Source of the DNA: Bradyrhizobium betae
Lineage (GTDB): Bacteria > Pseudomonadota > Alphaproteobacteria > Rhizobiales > Xanthobacteraceae
Length of the DNA stretch: 64,000 nt
Direction of reading: 5' to 3'
NCBI RefSeq assembly: GCF_008932115.1
Contig: NZ_CP044543.1
Location: forward strand, 3,974,501 to 4,038,500
Shown: positions 54,928 to 61,800 of the stretch, in pieces
How the letters are laid out: every line of letters begins with the position of its first letter
How positions within the stretch are numbered: position 1 is the first letter of the stretch
The notes under the pieces: generated by a model
Told to the model about the DNA's origin: nothing
What the model saw: the letters and a program-made list of their open reading frames with translations, nothing else
The model's database searches: none
Made by a program: the position numbers and the translations under genes

Positions 54928-56127
54928 ATGTCGAGATCGTTCAACGCGTTCGGCCTTGCTATCGGCGCCGTGGCGCTCAGCTGTCTGCCGGCCACAGCGC
55001 AAACCAAGGTTACCAATGACGGCATCTCGGCCACCGAGATCGTCATCGGTACCCATCAGGATCTGTCGGGCCCGATCAAGGGCTGGGGCGTGCCGGTGTC
55101 CAACGGCATGAAGATGGCGGTCGAGGAGATCAACGCCGCCGGCGGCGTACAGGGGCGCAAGATCAGGCTGGTGGTCGAGGACAGCGGCTACGATCCGAAA
55201 AAGGCCGTGCTGGCCTCGCAGAAGCTGATCGAGCGCGACAAGATCTTCGCGATGGTGGGACCGATGGGTTCGCCGACCGTGCTCGCCGCGCAGGATATCC
55301 TGCTCGATGCCGGGGTGCTTCAGCTGTTCCCACTGACCGCGGCCGAATTCACCTTCAAGTTCGATCCCGCCAAGCCGCAGGAGCGGCTGAAGTTCAACAA
55401 TCTGCTGCCTTACGTGGAGAGCACGCGGGCCGCGCTGAAATACATGATGGAGTGGAAGAACTTCAAGAAGCCGTGCATCATGCATCAGGACGATGAGTAC
55501 GGCAAAAACGTGCTCGACGGCTTCAACCAGCAGCTCGGCGCCATGAAGGTGCAGCCGGCCTCGGTCACGAGTTACAAGCGCGGCGCCTCCGATTTCAGCG
55601 CCCAGGTCGCCAAGATGAAGTCCGACGGCTGCGACCTCGTCGTGCTCGGCGCCGTGCTCCGTGAGCCCATCGGCGCGATGACGGAAGCCAGGAAGCTCGG
55701 CTGGGACGTCACCTTCCTCGGCGCCACGCCGACCAACGTGATGGAGGTGCCGATGCTCGGCAAGGAAGCCGTCGAGGGCCTCTACGCGGCGTCCGGGTTC
55801 GAGATCCCCTATGAGGACACTGCCAAGGGCAAGGTGAAGGACTGGCTGGTCAACTACAAGAAGATGTTCGGCACCGACGCCAACACCCAGGCCATCATCG
55901 GCTACAACGCGGTGATGACGTTTGCGTTCTACGCGGACAAGGCGGGCAAGGATCTCACGGGGCAGAAGATGCTCGATTCACTCGAATCGGGCGACAAGTT
56001 CCTCGACATCTTCTCCTCGCCGCCGACCAAGTTCTCAAAGACCGACCATCTCGCCAACACCATCACCCAGGTGCAGCAGGTCAAGGGCGGCCGCTGGGTG
56101 CTGGTGAAGGACAATCTGATGTTTTGA
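54928..56127 (+). CDS. Liv-type periplasmic substrate-binding protein
   Basis: A 399-residue binding protein with a Sec signal peptide (MSRSFNAFGLAIGAVALSCL then PATAQTK). Family segments: TEIVIGTHQDLSGPIKGWGV, MKMAVEEINAAGGVQGRKIR, MVGPMGSPTVLAAQDILLDA and YGKNVLDGFNQQLGAMKVQP. It belongs to the Leu/Ile/Val-binding periplasmic fold, which in Bradyrhizobium and Rhodopseudomonas includes binders of aromatic and other carboxylic acids. ATG 54928 follows AAGGAGAGGAG. Its genetic partner is the LivHMGF transporter. Confidence 0.93.
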   Translation: MSRSFNAFGLAIGAVALSCLPATAQTKVTNDGISATEIVIGTHQDLSGPIKGWGVPVSNGMKMAVEEINAAGGVQGRKIRLVVEDSGYDPKKAVLASQKLIERDKIFAMVGPMGSPTVLAAQDILLDAGVLQLFPLTAAEFTFKFDPAKPQERLKFNNLLPYVESTRAALKYMMEWKNFKKPCIMHQDDEYGKNVLDGFNQQLGAMKVQPASVTSYKRGASDFSAQVAKMKSDGCDLVVLGAVLREPIGAMTEARKLGWDVTFLGATPTNVMEVPMLGKEAVEGLYAASGFEIPYEDTAKGKVKDWLVNYKKMFGTDANTQAIIGYNAVMTFAFYADKAGKDLTGQKMLDSLESGDKFLDIFSSPPTKFSKTDHLANTITQVQQVKGGRWVLVKDNLMF

Positions 56128-56130
56128 CGG

Positions 56131-56295
56131 CTTACCCTCCCCTGGAGGGGGAGGGTCGATCGCGCGAAGCGCGAGCGGGGTGGGGTGATCTCTCAACACG
56201 GGCAGTGCTCGATGTGGAGAGACTGTCACCCCACCCCGCTACGCATTCCGCTTCGCTACATGCATAGCGACCCTCCCCCTCCAGGGGAGGGTAAG
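56131..56295. repeat. 165-base palindrome with perfect 28-base terminal arms
   Basis: The ends CTTACCCTCCCCTGGAGGGG (56131-) and CCCCTCCAGGGGAGGGTAAG (to 56295) are exact reverse complements over 28 bases. Between them lie AGCGGGGTGGGGTGA / TCACCCCACCCCGCT arms. The element occupies nearly the whole gap between the binding protein and the DUF1311-like gene, and overlaps no start codon. Confidence 0.8.
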
Positions 56296-56298
56296 AGT

Positions 56299-57414
56299 CT
56301 ACGACCCCCCGCCCGCCGTGCCGGAATTCACCGGCGCCAGCTCGTCTTCCCGGCAGCGCCAGCCGTCGGCGGCTTTCACGAAGGCGAACGTCCGCTGGAT
56401 CCTGAGGCGGCGCGTGACGTTGAAGGCTTCTCCGGAGCGCTCCCTGCCGCCGATGCCCGGCTGCGGAAGTCCGGTCCTCGGGTCCCAGCAGGTGCCGGTG
56501 CAGGAGGATGCGATCTTGCTGCACGTCGTGAAGGGCGCCAGCACGACCATCTCGATCTCGCCGGTGACCTGCGCCTCCTGGTCGGCGATCTGGTTGTCGA
56601 GCGCGTAGACGCGGTTGATGCGGAGGAAATTGCCGCAGGAATTGGCGGCGTGAATCCGCGCGGCGCAGAAGTCGACGGCGTCGGTGTCGGGGATGCGGGC
56701 CGCGACCTGCCGGCCGAACACTTTCTTCGGATCGCCCTTGGCGGCGGCGATGTCGTTGGTCTTGCGCTTGAGATAGTCGGCAAGACACTCTTCCGCCGAC
56801 TCGAGCTCGGCAAGCGGCACGTTCTCCTTGCCGACCAGATTGCACTTGCGATCGCGCTCTCGCGTCCACCGTCCGTATTCGGCGAAGGCAAAGCGTGCTG
56901 CTGTCGAGTCCAGCTTGCCGATCAGGCCGAGCACCTGGCCATTGAGCTCGGTTTCCGCAAGCGCCAGCGACGGGTCCGCGCAGATCACCGCGCCCGCCGC
57001 GGTGTTGGCCGCCAGACAGTCGAAATCCGGATCGCGCAGAATCGCGGCGCGCTCCTCGGTGACCTTGAGCAGGCACGCCTTCACCCGCTCGACATCGTCG
57101 GCGCGGATCGCGGTCTGGCCGATGATGCCGCAGCCGAGATTGCGCTGGCGGATCCAGATCGCGTTTTCCTCGATTCCAGGCAGGCGGTCGGGCAGGCGGG
57201 CCAGCCGGGCCTCGATCGCCGTGCTCAGCCTGTCGGCGGCGGCGGTCAGCTCGGCATCACCGCAGAACAGTTGATTGCCGGGGTCGCGGATCTGCTGGCA
57301 GTTATTTTTGGCGAACAAAGGCAGCTTGTCGGCGATGGCGCGGTCGGATTGCGCGAAGCCTGGTCCCGCGGGCAACGCCAGCAGCGCAAGCACAGTCAGC
57401 ACGATGAACCGCAT
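56299..57414 (-). CDS. secreted LprI/DUF1311-like protein with two modules
   Basis: A 371-residue secreted protein. The signal peptide is MRFIVLTVLALLALPAGPGF then AQSDR. Two similar modules follow: one around residues 39-115 (NCQQIRDPGNQLFCGDAELT, then WIRQRNLGCGI, VKACLLKVTEERA) and one around 130-220 (DCLAANTAAGAVICADPSLA, then WTRERDRKCN, EECLADYLKRKT). This Cys-x-W-R-C-x-Cys spacing is that of DUF1311/LprI proteins, the family of lysozyme inhibitors. The C-terminal part is a separate Cys-rich segment (CSKIASSCTGTCWDPRTG). It is downstream of the LapG-like protease on the same strand with 88 bases between. Confidence 0.7.
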   Translation of the reverse strand: MRFIVLTVLALLALPAGPGFAQSDRAIADKLPLFAKNNCQQIRDPGNQLFCGDAELTAAADRLSTAIEARLARLPDRLPGIEENAIWIRQRNLGCGIIGQTAIRADDVERVKACLLKVTEERAAILRDPDFDCLAANTAAGAVICADPSLALAETELNGQVLGLIGKLDSTAARFAFAEYGRWTRERDRKCNLVGKENVPLAELESAEECLADYLKRKTNDIAAAKGDPKKVFGRQVAARIPDTDAVDFCAARIHAANSCGNFLRINRVYALDNQIADQEAQVTGEIEMVVLAPFTTCSKIASSCTGTCWDPRTGLPQPGIGGRERSGEAFNVTRRLRIQRTFAFVKAADGWRCREDELAPVNSGTAGGGS

Positions 57415-57502
57415 TCCAGTCGCCCCCGCATCGGAGGCGCCATGCTAGCGTTCCCGCCCGCGCGGTGGAATGGCTTTGTGGGTGTGAGGGCTACAGGCGG
57501 GC

Positions 57503-58222
57503 TCAGCGAGCCTCGGACATCCGCACGGGCTCGTCGACATATTTCATCACGGCCGACTGGTATAGCACGAACAGCGGCTGGTAGGTCTGTGCGGCCTCGT
57601 CCTCGACCATCGCCATGCGGCGGTTGTCGAGCATCAGCCAGTGGCCGTCGAGCTTTGCGGCGGCAACCGCGTGCTCTTCGCCAGCCCTGACATCGCGGAC
57701 CACGACGATGCGGAGGTCCTCAGCCGCGACGCCCGCGAGCCGCAGCGCGGCCAGCTTGGCGATGGCGTAGTCTTCGCAGTCGCCGGCGCCCCGCGCAAAG
57801 GTCGCAAGCGGCGAGCTCCAGATATCGTCGGTGCCGTCATTGGCGGCCCGGATGGCAAGGTTGATGGCGCGGTTGGTCTCGCCCAGCCGCGCGCGGCCGT
57901 CGCGGCTGCGAGCTTGGTCGACGATGGCGAGCAGCTTCAGCGCCGCGGGCGAAGCGCAATTGTCCCGGTCGCCGTCGCAGAGCGCCAGCTGCACCATGTC
58001 GTCGTCGAGCTTGTGCGTCAGCGCCAGCCATTTCTGCTGCAGGCCGCCGGCGGAGATGGCGAAGGCGAACACGCCGAACGGCTCGGCGGATTTGCGCACG
58101 AGCAGGCCTGCGCCCGGCGACAGCAGCGTGCCGGCGCGAAGCTCGGCGGCCGATCCGAGCAGGATCAATCCGCACAGCACAACGATTGCGCGCCAGGCGC
58201 GCGAGCGAGCAGCGGTCTCCAT
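57503..58222 (-). CDS. LapG-like bacterial transglutaminase-fold cysteine protease
   Basis: A 239-residue periplasmic protease (BTLCP/DUF920 family). The signal anchor is AWRAIVVLCGLILLGSAAEL. The catalytic triad is complete: C149 in RGAGDCEDYAIAKL, H184 in EEHAVAAAK and D199 in LMLDNRR. LapG enzymes cleave large LapA-type adhesins near their N-terminus to release biofilm cells, under control of c-di-GMP-bound LapD. Here a giant surface protein begins divergently 620 bases away, but no LapD-like gene is in view. The true start at 58222 was chosen to include the signal segment and exclude unrelated upstream residues. Confidence 0.88.
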   Translation of the reverse strand: METAARSRAWRAIVVLCGLILLGSAAELRAGTLLSPGAGLLVRKSAEPFGVFAFAISAGGLQQKWLALTHKLDDDMVQLALCDGDRDNCASPAALKLLAIVDQARSRDGRARLGETNRAINLAIRAANDGTDDIWSSPLATFARGAGDCEDYAIAKLAALRLAGVAAEDLRIVVVRDVRAGEEHAVAAAKLDGHWLMLDNRRMAMVEDEAAQTYQPLFVLYQSAVMKYVDEPVRMSEAR

Positions 58223-58842
58223 CTGACATCCCCTTCCGGCTTCGCCTGGTCCCCCTTCGACCTCGACGTGCCGGGCTTTGTTGCTTTCGCGGAGATAGTG
58301 CGAGGCGGGCCGTTTTGTTCTGCTTAACGCGCCCGGCAGGGGGCCCAAAACCGCGGGACAGGCTGAAACGGGCCTGCCCAAATTGCGTAAAATTTTACGA
58401 TTCGCCGGCTAGGAGGGCTCTGGCGGCCGCGAAATGGAACCGATTGCAGGCGCAGGTTGTGGGGGCGCTGATTCGGCGCTTTATGGCTAACAGCCCGCTA
58501 TTTCACGGATTCTGTTAGTTAGGTCACAGATTTTGTCCCGTATTTGCCGCAGGGTGCTGCGGGGCGCCACGAACAAAAGATGACACAAGTATCTGCTGCT
58601 AAAGCGGTGCCGCTTATGACTTTGGATGACTTGGAATGAGCGAAATTATGCCAAATTCGACCTTGGCTTACTTGAGATATTACTTCATTTCCTCTGGGCG
58701 AGTGCCGCCATGTGGGGGGTCCCACGGCCAAGTGACGCGAAATCACACAAGCAATAGATGGTTTCGCTAAGGACTTGGTAATGCTATGCAAGCTTAGGCG
58801 GTCGATACTTACTTAGATTTTAACCCTTTTTACGGTGCCCGG
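58223..58842. other. 620-base divergent intergenic region, AT-rich
   Basis: No convincing gene. It lies between the LapG-like protease (minus) and the giant repeat protein (plus) and is more AT-rich than either. A small hairpin CCGCAGGGTGCTGCGG is seen around 58549-58564. It must contain both promoters and possibly long leader regions. No clear sigma70, RpoN or FixK motif was identified by eye. Confidence 0.5.
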
Positions 58843-61800
58843 TTGAATTACGCTGGCAAATTTGACGCCGCGATTTCCTTGGACGGCCAGGGTTTCCGCT
58901 CGCCCGCCGATGGCCCTGTCGATTCCTTTACGGCCAAGCCCATTACTGTAAAGGCGCACGGTCACGTGCCCGATGGCGCGGTCGTGGTTCCCGACCCGAA
59001 CCTGATCTTCAACGGCGAGTTCAAGCGCGCGGGTCTCGACCTCGTGCTGTCTCACGACGGCCACGAGTTCGTCGTTCACGATTATTTCAGGGGCGACAAG
59101 CGCGCGGCGATCGCCTCGCCCGATGGCGCCCACCTCAGCGGCGACATCGTCAACGCGCTTACGGGCCACGTGCAATATGCGCAGGCCGCGGGCGGCATCG
59201 CCGCGGCCCAGATCATCGGCCACGTCACCAAGCTGTCCGGTAGCGCGACCGCGGTCCGCAACGGCGTCTCGGTCATCCTGAACAATGGCGACAACGTCGA
59301 GAAGGGCGACGTCGTCTCGACCGGCGGCGACTCGACGCTCGGCATCACCTTCATCGACGGCACCGTGTTCGGCCTGTCCTCCAACGCGCGGATGGTGCTG
59401 AACGAGATGGTCTACGACCCCAACGGGTCGAGCAATTCCTCGCTGCTCAGCCTGGTGGCCGGCACCATCACCTTCGTCGCCGGCGAGACCGCCAAGCACG
59501 GCGACATGAAGATCGACACGCCGGTTGCCACCATGGGCATCCGCGGCACGGCGGTGCTGACCCAGATCAACTTCGTCGTTCCCGCCGGCGGCGGCGATCC
59601 GCAGCCGCAGGCGAGCTTCCAGGTGCTGGTCGAGCCGAACGGCACGACCGGCTCCTACATCCTGTTCGACAAGGTCACGCTGCTGCCGATCGCGACGGTC
59701 AACCAGGCCGGCCAGATGATCCAGATCAGCGGCGGCAACGTCTCGATCACCAATGCGCTGATGTCGCCCGACATTCAGAAGCTGATCAGCGACGTGTTCA
59801 CGCTGAAGTTCACCGACAACAACACCAACACCAAGCTGACCACGAACTTCACCGACACGATCACGCCGACCAGTGATGGTCTGATGCTCAAGACCCAGGG
59901 CGGCTATAGCGCGACCGCGGTCTACACGAACACCACTCAGCAGGGGTCGGATCCCGGGCATAATCCGGGGACCAGCAACCGCATTCCCGGTCCGCCCGAT
60001 GCGCGCAGCCTCGATGCCAACGGCAATGTGAGGTCGGCGTTCTCGCTGACCGAGCGCGCCGACAAGACCGGCGACACCGTGGATTCCGACACGGTCTCCG
60101 GCCGGATCACCTTCGTTGATCAGAACCTGGGCGACCGGCCGACGGTGAGCGTCAATCTCGCCGGCGCGCCGAACTACGTCTACAAAAGCGCTGGCCAGCA
60201 AGACGTCACCGGCTCGCTCACCGATCTGCAGAAGCAGGACATCGCGGCAACGCAGATCCAGATCAGTGTGGTCCCGGACGGTGCCAACGCCAACAATGGA
60301 TCGGCGGTCTGGACCTACACGATCCCCGACCACGTCTTCGACTTCCTCGCGGCCGGCGAAACCCTGACGCTGACCTACATGGTCCGCGTCGACAACAATT
60401 TCTCCGTCAACCCCGAAACCACCTTCATCCCGATCACCATCACGATCACGGGGACCAACGACAAGCCGGTGATCACCACCAGCGTGCCGGTCATCACCTT
60501 CGAGGGCGGCACCAGCGTTCCGGGTGGCCCGCTCAACAGCGATGTGCCGACCTCGGGGACGCTGAACTTCGACGACGTCGATCTCACCGACAAGCATACG
60601 GTGTCGGTGGCGCTGACCAGCGCGACCCTTCCCGATGGCACGGTGCCGCCGGGCCCGCTCGCGGCGTTCCAGAGCGCGATGTCGGTTGCCATCGCGGCGG
60701 GCGCCGACAGCACCGGCGATGGCACCGGCACCATCAACTGGTCGCTGGCCGATCTGCCGGTCTATCTCGCCGACTTCATCCCGAAGAACGCGGTGCTGAC
60801 GCTGGTCTACACCGTGACGCTCACCGATTCGCAAGGCGCGACCTCGCAGCAGACCATCACCGTCACGATCACGGGCACCGACGCGCCTGCGGTGGTGTGG
60901 ATCGCGACAGACAAGCCCGGCGTGCCCTCCGGCGGGTTCTGGAAGGATGCGGGCAACTGGGCGACCGGTACGGTCCCGACCATCAATGACGACGTCATCG
61001 TCATCACCGATCAGCTGCACGGCCTGACGCCGTCCTATCCGGTGACGATCGACACGGCTGCCTACGCCAAGTCGATCACGATGAACGACTTTGGCGGCCC
61101 GCCGCCGAAAGTGATCAACCAGAGCTCGCTGACGATTTCCGGCGCGCTCAACATGAGCGCCGATTCGATCTTTTTCAACGTCGCGTCCGGCACGATGTCG
61201 GTTGGCGGCAAGGCCGAGATCCTGAATACGGCCGTCTTCAACAATGCCGGCTATCTGACGCTCCGGGGCGGCGGTGATTTCGCTGTCGGGACGACAATCA
61301 CTAACTCAGGCACGATCGAGCTGTCCGGCGGCACGCTGAAGACGTTGGCCACGATCCACAATGCCGGCGGCACGCTGAAGGCCGACGCCGGCACGACGTT
61401 GATCGTCGATGCCGCGACCGTCGACGGCGGCACCTTGACCGTTCTGGGTACGCTGGAGCTCGATGGCACCAGCTTGATCGAGAACGGCGCGCTGAACAAT
61501 TCCGGCACAGCCAACGTCAAGGGTGCGGTCGAGTTCGCCCACGAGACCGTCTCCAACACCGCGACCGGTCTGATCAAGGTGCTGGCAAACGGCTGGCTGA
61601 CGATCCATCAGGGCTCCGGCGTCACCAACACCGGCAACATCACCGTCGATGCCGCCGGCAAGCTGACGGTCAACGGCGCCACGATCAGCGGCGCCGGCAC
61701 GGTCACGGACAACGGTGAGATCGACCTCACCGGCAATGCGGTGCTCAGCGGCGGGACCCTGAAGAACAACGCGATCTTCAACGTCAGCGGCACCGGCAAC

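Noticed and set aside
52830..55046. 738-residue open frame on the minus strand
   Set aside because: Antisense to the acyl-CoA synthetase, which has all family motifs.
58519..58791. 90-residue frame on the minus strand between protease and giant gene
   Set aside because: No ribosome-binding site, no recognisable domain and unusual amino-acid composition. It lies in the shared divergent promoter region.
58813..61020. 735-residue open frame on the minus strand
   Set aside because: It is antisense to the giant repeat protein. Its composition (RDRDGDG, HRRRGRVH-like stretches) and lack of any recognised domain are typical of GC-rich shadow frames, whereas the plus frame has clear domains.
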